32,417 nucleotides of DNA from Oscillospiraceae bacterium. GTDB lineage: Bacteria > Bacillota > Clostridia > Oscillospirales > CAG-272. The DNA is taken from assembly GCA_015063585.1 (NCBI GenBank), contig SVTW01000023.1, positions 1 through 32,417 of the forward strand. Direction: 5' to 3'. This document shows positions 15,143 to 23,292 of this stretch, one piece after another (position 1 is the stretch's first letter; each line of letters begins with the position of its first letter). Under the pieces are notes generated by a model that saw only the letters and a program-made list of their open reading frames with translations, had not been told where the DNA came from and did no database searches. The position numbers were made by a program, and so were the translations under genes.

Positions 15143-15261
15143 GGATACAATTAAGGAACGAGTCTTTTGAAAAGGAAAAACAAGAGGCTCTTTTTGCCGT
15201 CGATTGATGTTGGGGCAAAGCCCCTGCGCAATAAATTATTTTCTTTCAAGGAGGAAAACAC

Positions 15262-16740
15262 ATGAAAAAGCTGATTTGTTTGCTTTTGGCGTTGACGATG
15301 CTGGCAACGATGTTCGTGGCATGCGAAACAAGACCGCCCGTTGACCCCCAAGACACAGACGAAAGCGGCTCTGCTGACGGAAGCGATAGCTCCGGAAGCG
15401 ACAGCCAAACATCCGGATCGGATTCGGAAGAGAGTCCGATCGATATTCCTGCCGAGGACCTTGGCACGGAATCCGGCGCCCCCACCGAGGTAAACATGCT
15501 GGTACGCGCAGCTCGTTACTACTACCTCTACATGGACAACGGTGACTCGATCGACACGGTTGAGCGCGCAGTATTTGCCCGCAACTCGCAGATCGAGGAA
15601 ATGTTCAACGTTGACTTTGAGATCGAGGAGTGCGAGTCCAAGGCATCTTCGTTTAAGGAGAAGATCCAGGAGACCACCTCGACCTACTACTACGACATCG
15701 TTTGCTGGGACTATTATTGGGCACTTGAGCAGAACGGTCAGTTTGCCGACATTCAGCAGATGGATGATATCGACACGACCGATATCTGGTGGCACGACGG
15801 TTGGAATAAGAACGTAACCATCAACGGCAAGCAGTTCTCGATCTCGGGTGACGCTGCTCTTGAGGTTCTCCAGAACCTGGAGGTTATCTTCTTCAACAAG
15901 CAGCTCGCAGAGCAGCACCAGCTCGAGCTCTACGATATGGTAGACAACGGCGATTGGTATCTTTCCAAAATGAAGGACATTTGCGATCAGGTTGCATCGA
16001 ACCTGGATGACGACGATGCCTCCAACGACTTCTGGGGCGCACTCTATGACGTGCACTCCCTGAGATCGGGCATCTATTCCGCGGGTATGAAGTTTGTAAC
16101 CGTGGCTGCTGACGGAAGCATCTCGATTCCCAGCGATAACGCCTCCAAGACCACGCTCGTTGACCGTTGCGATGCGTTTACCGATCTGATTCACAGTGAG
16201 AGCGTAAACTATTCGAGCGCTACCGCTCGCGGACGTGACTATTCGCTCTTCAAAGAGCAGAGCGCACTCTTCTTCGCATCCTGCCTCTACATCGGTAAGG
16301 ATATGAAGACGCTTGGCCTGCCCTTCGATTACGGAATCCTGCCGGCTCCCAAGTACAACAAGGATGCCGATTACATTTCCACCGCTTACGGTGTTTCGAT
16401 CTTCTCGATCCCCAACTCCTGCGAGAACCAGCACAGAGCTGCCGTTATTCTCAACGCAATGAACGCACTTGCAAACATTGCAATTGAGGACGGTGTTGTT
16501 TGGACCTTCTACGAGCAGGTTATCAAGGGCAGAGTTGCAGACCAGCCCGAGGACGCTGTGATGATCGATAAGTGCAGAGACACCCTCTACTTCGACTTCG
16601 CGTTTGTAAACGAGGGTATCGGCCTTCAGGCTGCGGCACAGGATGCGGTTGTTTCGGGCTCTAGCTTGAGCACCACTTTGGGTAACACCCTCCGTTCCGC
16701 TAAGACGAAACTCACGAACCTTCTCAAGGTATATCAGTAA
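15262..16740 (+). CDS. Extracellular solute-binding lipoprotein (family 1-like)
   Basis: 492 residues. A signal peptide ends in a lipobox-like FVAC with C21 as the lipidated cysteine. A Ser/Asp/Gly-rich flexible linker (about residues 27-60) precedes the binding domain. The rest resembles carbohydrate-type ABC solute-binding proteins: VERAVFARNSQIEEMFNVDFEIE, YYDIVCWDYYWALEQNGQFADI, then FKEQSALFFASCLYIGKDMKTL and LPAPKYNKDADYISTAYGVSIF. AAGGAGG lies 8 bases before the ATG. No permease or ATPase gene is in the window, so its transporter partner is elsewhere or it serves as a surface binding protein. Codons are strongly biased (AAC, GAC, TAC, AAG), suggesting high expression. Ligand unknown. 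Confidence 0.82.
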   Translation: MKKLICLLLALTMLATMFVACETRPPVDPQDTDESGSADGSDSSGSDSQTSGSDSEESPIDIPAEDLGTESGAPTEVNMLVRAARYYYLYMDNGDSIDTVERAVFARNSQIEEMFNVDFEIEECESKASSFKEKIQETTSTYYYDIVCWDYYWALEQNGQFADIQQMDDIDTTDIWWHDGWNKNVTINGKQFSISGDAALEVLQNLEVIFFNKQLAEQHQLELYDMVDNGDWYLSKMKDICDQVASNLDDDDASNDFWGALYDVHSLRSGIYSAGMKFVTVAADGSISIPSDNASKTTLVDRCDAFTDLIHSESVNYSSATARGRDYSLFKEQSALFFASCLYIGKDMKTLGLPFDYGILPAPKYNKDADYISTAYGVSIFSIPNSCENQHRAAVILNAMNALANIAIEDGVVWTFYEQVIKGRVADQPEDAVMIDKCRDTLYFDFAFVNEGIGLQAAAQDAVVSGSSLSTTLGNTLRSAKTKLTNLLKVYQ

Positions 16741-16780
16741 TCCGCGCGAAAAGCCGGTTTGATATCAGAGAGGCTGATTT

Positions 16781-18571
16781 ATGAAAATAAAAGGCATTCT
16801 TGCCTGTCTTCTCATGTTTTCTCTCCTCTTGGGGTTGGTCGGGTGTGGCGGTGGTTCCGTTGACCCGATCGACTCCGACTCGGAGGAGAGCACAACAGAG
16901 ACTACTACAGAAGCACCGCCTCCCGCTCTGGAGCTGATCCGGAACGGAAAGACCGATTTCGTGATCGTATATCCCGAAAACGCGGGTGAGAAAACGATCT
17001 CCGCGGCAATCGCGCTCAAGGATGCGATCAAGCGCTTCACCGGCGCAACGATCCGATATAAGGACGATTACATCGGACACAGCAGTGCCGATCAAGAAGC
17101 CGTCTACGAGATCCTGCTTGGAAACACCAACCGCAAAGAGTCGCAGGAAGCGATGAAACGTGTGCGGGCCGATGAATACCTCATCGAGGCAGTTGGCACC
17201 AAGCTTGTGATCGGCGGAACGACCGAGCTCGCCAATCATAACGCGGTCAGCCGCTTCGTAAACGAATGGATGGTTGATTCCGAAACGCTTTTCGCGGGCT
17301 GTACCGATGGGTCTCTTTCCTTCGGTGAGGACGACGCATATCTCTACACCAAGAAATATACGATTTCCTCCATGACCGTCAACGGCACTCCGATCGCGCA
17401 GTGCTCCATCGTCATTCCCGACGATTGGGCGGCAGAAAAGGGTGTGGCAAAGCTTTTGCGTCGGCATATTCGCATCTACACGGGCTATCAGTTGCCTGTG
17501 GTGACCGAGAGTGAATATGAAGGCACGTGCGGCATTCTGATCGGACGTTCCAAGCACACCACGCTGACAGCACCCGACGGGGAATACCTTTGTAAGGTGA
17601 CCGAGCGGGGCGTTGAGGTGGTGAGTGACACGCAATTTGGTTATGCCGAGGCGTATTTCAAGCTGCTGTCCACCCTGTTTGCACCGAGATCCGAGGAGAT
17701 CGCGCTGAAAACGGGCGATCATTGCGGCGGCTCCGACGCGGCTCCCACCGACCTGGAAAAGAAGGGCGACGTCCGCGTGATGTATCACAACATCTGGGGT
17801 ACACTCAATGATCATGAGCGAAGCTATCTCGGCGACCGCAACGGGTTTGCCAAGGCGGTTTACACCGAGTACAAACCCGACGTCATCTGCATGCAGGAGG
17901 CGTGGGACGCTTACATCTATGCGGATCGGATGCTGTTCCCATGGTTACGGCAGGAATATAAAGAAGTTCTTGTCAGAGGCGCAAAAAATCGCATGTACTA
18001 TAACGACGCGGTTTTGGAGTTGGTTGAATTTGGCTACAAAAAGATCAATTCCTCTGACTCGGGCAGTGCGTGGGCGGTATTCCGCCACCGCGCAACAGGC
18101 GAGCTGTTCGGCGTGATCAACGTGCATTTTCCTTCCAATTTTGGACTTGAAAATGATCCTGTTGCCGCAAACGCGCGGCGCGTTAAGGACGCTGAAACCT
18201 CTGTGGTGGCGAAGAACGAGATTCTGCAAAAGTATCCCGACATTCCGATCATTCACGGCGGTGACTACAACTCCACGGCGGGCTCACAGCCGTTCCGTGT
18301 GCTCAACAACGCGGGACTGACCAACGCGAGACTCCTGACCGACGACCGCACCGAGTGGGGGACCTGTTTTAAGGGTCCTACCTATCTGGACGAGGACGAT
18401 ACGTTTGAGTTCCGTACCAAGATCACGGCAACGGTGGCGGGCGCGATCGACCACATCTCGCTTGGCGGAAAAGCCGTAAAGGTGGAGCGTTATCACGTGT
18501 TGGGCGATCTGCTTGCTATGGCGGCGAGCGATCATTTGGCACATTTTGTTGATTTTTCATTTATAGAATGA
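16781..18571 (+). CDS. Lipoprotein with two alpha/beta domains and a C-terminal EEP hydrolase domain
   Basis: 596 residues. Lipobox LVGC (C22) and an acidic Thr-rich linker precede two related alpha/beta modules (about residues 48-180 and 195-310; IVYPENAGEKTISAAIALKDAI, YEILLGNTNR, then SIVIPDDWAAEKGVAKLLRRHI, CGILIGRSKH). These look like the non-catalytic N-domains seen on GH67-type glycosidases. From about residue 330 an endonuclease/exonuclease/phosphatase domain follows with VMYHNIWG, ICMQEA, NVHF, HGGDYNS, GAIDHI and SDHLAHFVDF, so all metal and catalytic residues are present. A GAGAGG site lies about 8 bases from the ATG. It is 40 bases after the solute-binding gene and probably cotranscribed. 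Target could be DNA, RNA, an inositol phosphate or a phospholipid headgroup. Confidence 0.85.
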   Translation: MKIKGILACLLMFSLLLGLVGCGGGSVDPIDSDSEESTTETTTEAPPPALELIRNGKTDFVIVYPENAGEKTISAAIALKDAIKRFTGATIRYKDDYIGHSSADQEAVYEILLGNTNRKESQEAMKRVRADEYLIEAVGTKLVIGGTTELANHNAVSRFVNEWMVDSETLFAGCTDGSLSFGEDDAYLYTKKYTISSMTVNGTPIAQCSIVIPDDWAAEKGVAKLLRRHIRIYTGYQLPVVTESEYEGTCGILIGRSKHTTLTAPDGEYLCKVTERGVEVVSDTQFGYAEAYFKLLSTLFAPRSEEIALKTGDHCGGSDAAPTDLEKKGDVRVMYHNIWGTLNDHERSYLGDRNGFAKAVYTEYKPDVICMQEAWDAYIYADRMLFPWLRQEYKEVLVRGAKNRMYYNDAVLELVEFGYKKINSSDSGSAWAVFRHRATGELFGVINVHFPSNFGLENDPVAANARRVKDAETSVVAKNEILQKYPDIPIIHGGDYNSTAGSQPFRVLNNAGLTNARLLTDDRTEWGTCFKGPTYLDEDDTFEFRTKITATVAGAIDHISLGGKAVKVERYHVLGDLLAMAASDHLAHFVDFSFIE

Positions 18572-18597
18572 AGAGATCATAGTTAAAGGAAAATAGT

Positions 18598-20409
18598 ATG
18601 AAGCTGTTTTTGAAAAGAATTTTACCTGTTTTATTGGCAATGCTGATGCTGCTCTCGGTGGTTGGATGCACTCCCACTGAGAAGGATCCTGCCGACAGCG
18701 ACGGTAGCGACAGCGGGTCCGATACAACCGAATCCGAATCCGAATCCACCGACGCGGGCTCATTTTTGGAGATCATTCGCGACGGAAAAACCGAATTCGT
18801 GATCGTGTATCCCGAATTTGCCACGGCGGAGGAGCTGGAGGCGGCACAGAACGTGCGCGATTCCATTGAGAAATACGTCGGCGTCAAGCTTAAAATGAAC
18901 GATGACTTTACAAGTCACAGCATCAAAGAAAAAACCTATGAGATCTTGGTTGGCGCAACCAACCGCACCGAAACGCAGCAAACGCTGGAACCGCTTTTGT
19001 TTGGTCAGTACACGATCAAAGCCGTGGGAACAAAGCTTGTGATCTGCGGCACGGATGGGAAGGCGACTTCCAATGCCGCAAGCTGGTTTGAGCGTCAGAT
19101 CCTGAAAAAGAAGATGCAGGCAGAGGGCGCAGACCCCGACACCTTCCTCTTTATGGAGAGCGACGCGTTTACCAACGAGATCGATTATATGGTTGAATCC
19201 CTGACTATCGGCGGTCAGCCGCTGAAAAACTACCGTATCGTAATTCCCGCCAATGCATCGGTTGAACACTACATCGCAAAGCTGGTTGCCGATTATTTTG
19301 GCGTTTATATGGGAATTCGTCTCCCGATCGTGACCGATGCCGAGCCCGCACAGGATTGTGAGATCCTGCTCGGAAACACCTCGCGCACCACGATCACGGC
19401 GGCAAAGGGCGAATACCGTATTGAACTGAAGGGAACCAAGTTGCAAGCCGTTTCAAGCACGCTGCTTGGCCTGCCCGAAATTTATTGGGCATTTACCGAA
19501 ACGGTTTTCCCCACCACGAGCGCCACGATCAAGTTGGAGTCGGGTGCCGTCTTTACGGGCGAGGATAACAGTCCCACCGATCTGCAAAAGACCGGTGATA
19601 TGCGAATCCTGTATCACAACGTTGTGGGCTACACAACCGATAAATGCCCCGTATATGACCGCGCAGACATGATGCTCGCGGTGTATCAAACCTACCTGCC
19701 CGAAATGATCTGCTGGCAAGAGGCGAGTGCAAAGCACAGAAACGACGCCGAATCCGCGGCTCTGATGGCATGGCTAAAGGCAAACTATACCGAGATCTGC
19801 TATAAAAACCAAGGCGGACTCGGAAACCCGATCTTCTACCGCAAGGACGCGGGCTTGGAGTTGCTTGACAGCGGATACTCCAAAGCACGGAACGGCGACA
19901 AGGGCTCCACGTGGGCAGTCTTCAAGCGCGCCGACGGTACGATCTTCGGTGTCACCAACTCGCACTTTGCGGCGAACACCAACGCCCCCAATCAAGACCC
20001 CGAGATCGGTGACCAATACCGCACACAGGATGCGGACAATCTGGTAGCAGCTATCGCAGGTATCCGTGAAACCTACGGTAGTATTACAATCATATCCGGC
20101 GGTGACTACAACTCCACCCCCTCCAAAACGGCGTATTTCCGCCTGACGGGAGCGGGACTGAAGTCGGTACGAAACCTTGCCGCAACCCACACCCCCTTCT
20201 CTGCGCATCATGCGTATCCGACCTACGAGCCGATCTCGAAGCTGTATAATTTGGTATACTCGCTGATAGGAAATGCCGCAGGCGCGATCGATCACATTAT
20301 GCAAAGCGGAGAGGCTGTGACGATTCATAGCTACACCATTCTCAGCGACCCCTTCTCACTCACGACGAGTGACCACGCACCCCACTATGTTGACTTCTCG
20401 TTCAACTAA
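18598..20409 (+). CDS. Paralogous lipoprotein with alpha/beta domains and EEP hydrolase domain
   Basis: 603 residues with the same architecture as the gene upstream: lipobox VVGC (C24), acidic Ser/Asp/Glu linker, two alpha/beta modules (IVYPEFATAEELEAAQNVRDSI, YEILVGATNRTET; then IVIPANASVEHYIAKLVADYF, CEILLGNTSRTT), and an EEP domain from about residue 333. Catalytic blocks LYHNVVGY, ICWQEA, FYRKDA, NSHFAANTN, SGGDYNS, GAIDHI and TSDHAPHYVDF are complete. AAAGGA lies 7 bases upstream and the gap to the previous gene is 26 bases. Sequence identity to the neighbour is clearly only moderate, so this is an older duplication with probable change in specificity. Confidence 0.86.
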   Translation: MKLFLKRILPVLLAMLMLLSVVGCTPTEKDPADSDGSDSGSDTTESESESTDAGSFLEIIRDGKTEFVIVYPEFATAEELEAAQNVRDSIEKYVGVKLKMNDDFTSHSIKEKTYEILVGATNRTETQQTLEPLLFGQYTIKAVGTKLVICGTDGKATSNAASWFERQILKKKMQAEGADPDTFLFMESDAFTNEIDYMVESLTIGGQPLKNYRIVIPANASVEHYIAKLVADYFGVYMGIRLPIVTDAEPAQDCEILLGNTSRTTITAAKGEYRIELKGTKLQAVSSTLLGLPEIYWAFTETVFPTTSATIKLESGAVFTGEDNSPTDLQKTGDMRILYHNVVGYTTDKCPVYDRADMMLAVYQTYLPEMICWQEASAKHRNDAESAALMAWLKANYTEICYKNQGGLGNPIFYRKDAGLELLDSGYSKARNGDKGSTWAVFKRADGTIFGVTNSHFAANTNAPNQDPEIGDQYRTQDADNLVAAIAGIRETYGSITIISGGDYNSTPSKTAYFRLTGAGLKSVRNLAATHTPFSAHHAYPTYEPISKLYNLVYSLIGNAAGAIDHIMQSGEAVTIHSYTILSDPFSLTTSDHAPHYVDFSFN

Positions 20410-20432
20410 AAAACAAAAAAGGAGAGAAACAA

Positions 20433-23102
20433 ATGAAACGCATCATTTCCGCAATCCTGACTGTCTGCATGCTTGCAACTTTGATCGTTGTTCCGATGCT
20501 CAACACATCGGCTGACGCACCCGCAGCATGGGTCATTCCGGACACCTTCGCAAACACCACTGAGCTTTACACGCCTGAAGCAGAAAAGTTCTATGCGGTT
20601 CAGCTCCCCACCGACGCGGTTGTAACCGTGGACGGTAAGGCTGACGAAGCATTCTGGGCTGACGCAGCAGTTGTAAAGTTCAACAAGGACGTAAAGACTG
20701 CAAAGAGTCACACCTACAGCGATAACCTTGATGCAGAGTACTACATCATGTGGAACGCAACCAGCCTCTACATTCTCGAGAAGAGAACCGAAGCAAACAT
20801 TAAGGTTCCTACCTCCTCGCAGAACAACTTCTGGTCGAGCGCAGATAAAACCTTCTATGATATCTGCTTGCCCACCGCTGTTACCGCAGAGAAGCCCGGC
20901 ACGGTTGCACTGATCGGTACTTGGGTAACCACCACCGAGAAGGATTCCACCGGCGACGCTTACAACTACCTCCGTTATCAGAAGTTTGGTTGGAACGCAG
21001 ATGCAACTAAGTCCAACTCCGCAACCGGCAGAGGACGCACCTATGACAAGGTAGCAGGCATCGAGTCGAAGTATACCGTTGTTGACGGCGGTTACGTGAT
21101 CGAGACCAAGATCGATTGGACGGCACTCGGCGCATACAACGCAGACACCTTCGCACCTGCTGCAAACGCAGAGTTCGGTCTGTCCTTCTACTTCAACGGT
21201 GACGACTACAACAAGCACTTCTATCCCAACCGCGCAGGTACACCGGCTGATCCGGCTACCAAGGACGGCGGCGACAGCCGTATGTTCGGTACGATCAAGC
21301 TCGTAACCGAGGCTCCCTCCACTAACTATCCCGCTGCAGTTGCTCCTGCAGGTACGGGTACCGAGGCGGATCCCTACATCGTTGAGAGCGTAGGCAACCT
21401 CGTTTGGATGTCCCAGCAGATCGGTGACGGCTCTGTTGTTCACGGCACTCAGTCGAACCCCTTTGCAGGCAAGTTCTTCAAGCAGACCAAGGATATCGAC
21501 CTCGCAGGTCAGACCATTCCTTCGATCGGCTATTACTACGCAAACGGCGCGATCCGCGGCAACCTTGTAAACGGCGGCATCCTTCCTCAAGAGGACGGCA
21601 CTAATTTGGATGCTGACGGCAAGGCAGTTGACAAACAGGGCTACCTGCTCAACCTTCTTGGCGAGCAAGAAGTTTACAAGACCAAGTACGTGTTCGGCGG
21701 TAACTACGACGGACAGGGATTCAAGATCTCCAACGGTACCGTTATGGAACCCACCGCAGCAGATCACACCTTTGACATTGCATACGGCTCCGGCTTGTTC
21801 GGCGTTGTATTCGGCGCAACCATTCAGAACGTTAAGCTCGACGGAATCACGGCTGTCGGCGCAAGCGTTGTTGGCACGCTCGTAGGTAGAGCTGCTGTTG
21901 ACGGCTACAGCAAGAACGTTGACGGTACCTATCCCACCACGCAGGTTCCTGCAGACTTTAACAAGATCATCAACTGCTCCACCACCGCAACCTGTTCGGT
22001 AGCTTGCACCTATGTTAACACCTCCAACTGGTATGACCATGGCGGACGTATCGGCGGTATCGCAGGTATGTCGGGCGGAACCACCTTCCGTAACTGCGTG
22101 AACAACGCGGCTGTAAACGGTATCGGCGGTGTAAACTTCATCGGCGGTATTGTTGGTGTTGCAGGTCAGAACACGGTTGTTAACAAGTGCGTAAACAACG
22201 GTAAGCTGACCCTCGACGTAACCTCCAACGCAAACAAGGGTGAGAACGCAATGGGCGGTATCGTTGGCTTCAACGCTCCTTACCGGACCGGTTCCACCAA
22301 GCTCAACGCACTCGGCGGCGGTCTCGTAATCACCTACTGCTACAACACCGGCTCCTTTGAGTTCAAGGGCGATAAGAACACCGGCGCATCCTACTGGGCA
22401 GGTATTCTCGGCGGCGGTAACAGCTCCTGGAACCTTGGCTACACCTACAAGATCGAAAACTGCTACAACCTCTGCAGCGATCTGACCGGTATCACCTCTG
22501 ATACCAACTGGCGTATCGCAGGTATCATTGGTTCTTACTGGATCAATGCGGGCCAAGACGACGGATCCTTCTATCTTACCAACTGCTACTCGGTTAAGGT
22601 TAACAGCCAGAAGGACGTTAGCGGCTACATGGTTCTCAATGAGTACATCTGTAAGAACCGCGCAACCTCAGCAGGTGTGCCCGATATCGTTGCAGCGGAA
22701 ACCGAGGACGGCGAGTATCTCGTTGATACCAAGGACGCAGCAACCATTCAGGCATGGACCGCAAAGATCGACGCAGCAATTGCTGCAAACCAGGTTGCAG
22801 ATCCTGATCTCGGCGGCGAGGTAGAGACCGCCACTCCTGAGGAGACCACCACTCCCGAAGAGACTACCACTCCCGAAGAGACCACCACTCCCGAGGAGAC
22901 CACCACTCCCGAGGAGACCACCACTCCCGACGACACCACCACTACCGACGATACCACCACTACCACCAAGGACGACACCACTACCACCACCGGTGATAAG
23001 GGTGACAACAAGGGCGGCTGTGCATCGGTTGCAGGCGGTTCGGCAATTCTTCTGTTCGCACTTGCAGCGCTTCCCATGATCCGCCGCAAGAAGGAAGACT
23101 GA
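20433..23102 (+). CDS. Surface protein: CBM9-like domain, GLUG beta-helix, TPEETT linker, GGC membrane tail
   Basis: 889 residues. The signal peptide ends near residue 29 (MLNTSADA). Residues about 48-290 are a CBM9-like carbohydrate-binding domain (VTVDGKADEAFWADA ... YIMWNATSLYILEKRTEANI ... GGYVIETKIDWTAL). Residues about 307-795 are a right-handed beta-helix of GLUG-type repeats (FGGNYDGQGFKI, GLFGVVFGATIQNV, GGIVGVAGQNTVVNKCVNNG). Five EETTTP units and a Thr/Asp linker follow. The end is GDNKGGC863 plus a hydrophobic helix plus RRKKED, which looks like a C-terminal sorting signal rather than LPXTG. AGGAGAG is 8 bases before the ATG, 23 bases after the EEP gene. Role inferred: abundant surface adhesin or glycan-binding protein. 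Confidence 0.84.
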   Translation: MKRIISAILTVCMLATLIVVPMLNTSADAPAAWVIPDTFANTTELYTPEAEKFYAVQLPTDAVVTVDGKADEAFWADAAVVKFNKDVKTAKSHTYSDNLDAEYYIMWNATSLYILEKRTEANIKVPTSSQNNFWSSADKTFYDICLPTAVTAEKPGTVALIGTWVTTTEKDSTGDAYNYLRYQKFGWNADATKSNSATGRGRTYDKVAGIESKYTVVDGGYVIETKIDWTALGAYNADTFAPAANAEFGLSFYFNGDDYNKHFYPNRAGTPADPATKDGGDSRMFGTIKLVTEAPSTNYPAAVAPAGTGTEADPYIVESVGNLVWMSQQIGDGSVVHGTQSNPFAGKFFKQTKDIDLAGQTIPSIGYYYANGAIRGNLVNGGILPQEDGTNLDADGKAVDKQGYLLNLLGEQEVYKTKYVFGGNYDGQGFKISNGTVMEPTAADHTFDIAYGSGLFGVVFGATIQNVKLDGITAVGASVVGTLVGRAAVDGYSKNVDGTYPTTQVPADFNKIINCSTTATCSVACTYVNTSNWYDHGGRIGGIAGMSGGTTFRNCVNNAAVNGIGGVNFIGGIVGVAGQNTVVNKCVNNGKLTLDVTSNANKGENAMGGIVGFNAPYRTGSTKLNALGGGLVITYCYNTGSFEFKGDKNTGASYWAGILGGGNSSWNLGYTYKIENCYNLCSDLTGITSDTNWRIAGIIGSYWINAGQDDGSFYLTNCYSVKVNSQKDVSGYMVLNEYICKNRATSAGVPDIVAAETEDGEYLVDTKDAATIQAWTAKIDAAIAANQVADPDLGGEVETATPEETTTPEETTTPEETTTPEETTTPEETTTPDDTTTTDDTTTTTKDDTTTTTGDKGDNKGGCASVAGGSAILLFALAALPMIRRKKED
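22839..22928 (+). repeat. In-frame 18-bp minisatellite, 5 units
   Basis: Five tandem copies of an 18-base unit encoding EETTTP (GAGGAGACCACCACTCCC with silent changes). It is part of the wall-spanning linker. The paralog downstream has 7 units. Confidence 0.92.
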
Positions 23103-23292
23103 TTCGAAAATCGGTTCTTCGCATTCGATGCCGCGCGCATCGACACAACGTATAGACCCTTGAATGGGTGATGCACTTTTCAAAGGAGATCCCCCAAAAA
23201 TCAATGGGGGATCTCCCGAGACGCTATTCAAGGAAGTCTTTCTCTGTCCCTTATAACCCGAAAGGGAAAAAATAAAAAAAGGAGAAAAACAA
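23103..23292. other. Intergenic spacer with a perfect 11-bp hairpin
   Basis: GGAGATCCCCC (23185-23195) and GGGGGATCTCC (23206-23216) form a stem with a 10-base loop but no U-tract, so a role in mRNA stability or processing is as likely as termination. No convincing promoter was found here. The downstream gene may be read through from upstream. Confidence 0.6.

Noticed and set aside
20406..22556. 716-residue minus-strand open frame opposite the CBM9/GLUG gene
   Set aside because: It is a by-product of the biased codon use of the plus-strand gene. It has no signal, no ribosome site and Val/Cys-rich nonsense composition. Similar long antisense frames at 23884-26856 and 28500-31373 were rejected for the same reason.
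22839..22928. CRISPR-like direct repeats
   Set aside because: The 18-bp units are contiguous, in frame and encode EETTTP. There are no spacers.
23185..23216. Rho-independent terminator between the CBM9/GLUG paralogs
   Set aside because: The stem is perfect but no U-tract follows in either direction, so it is reported only as a hairpin.
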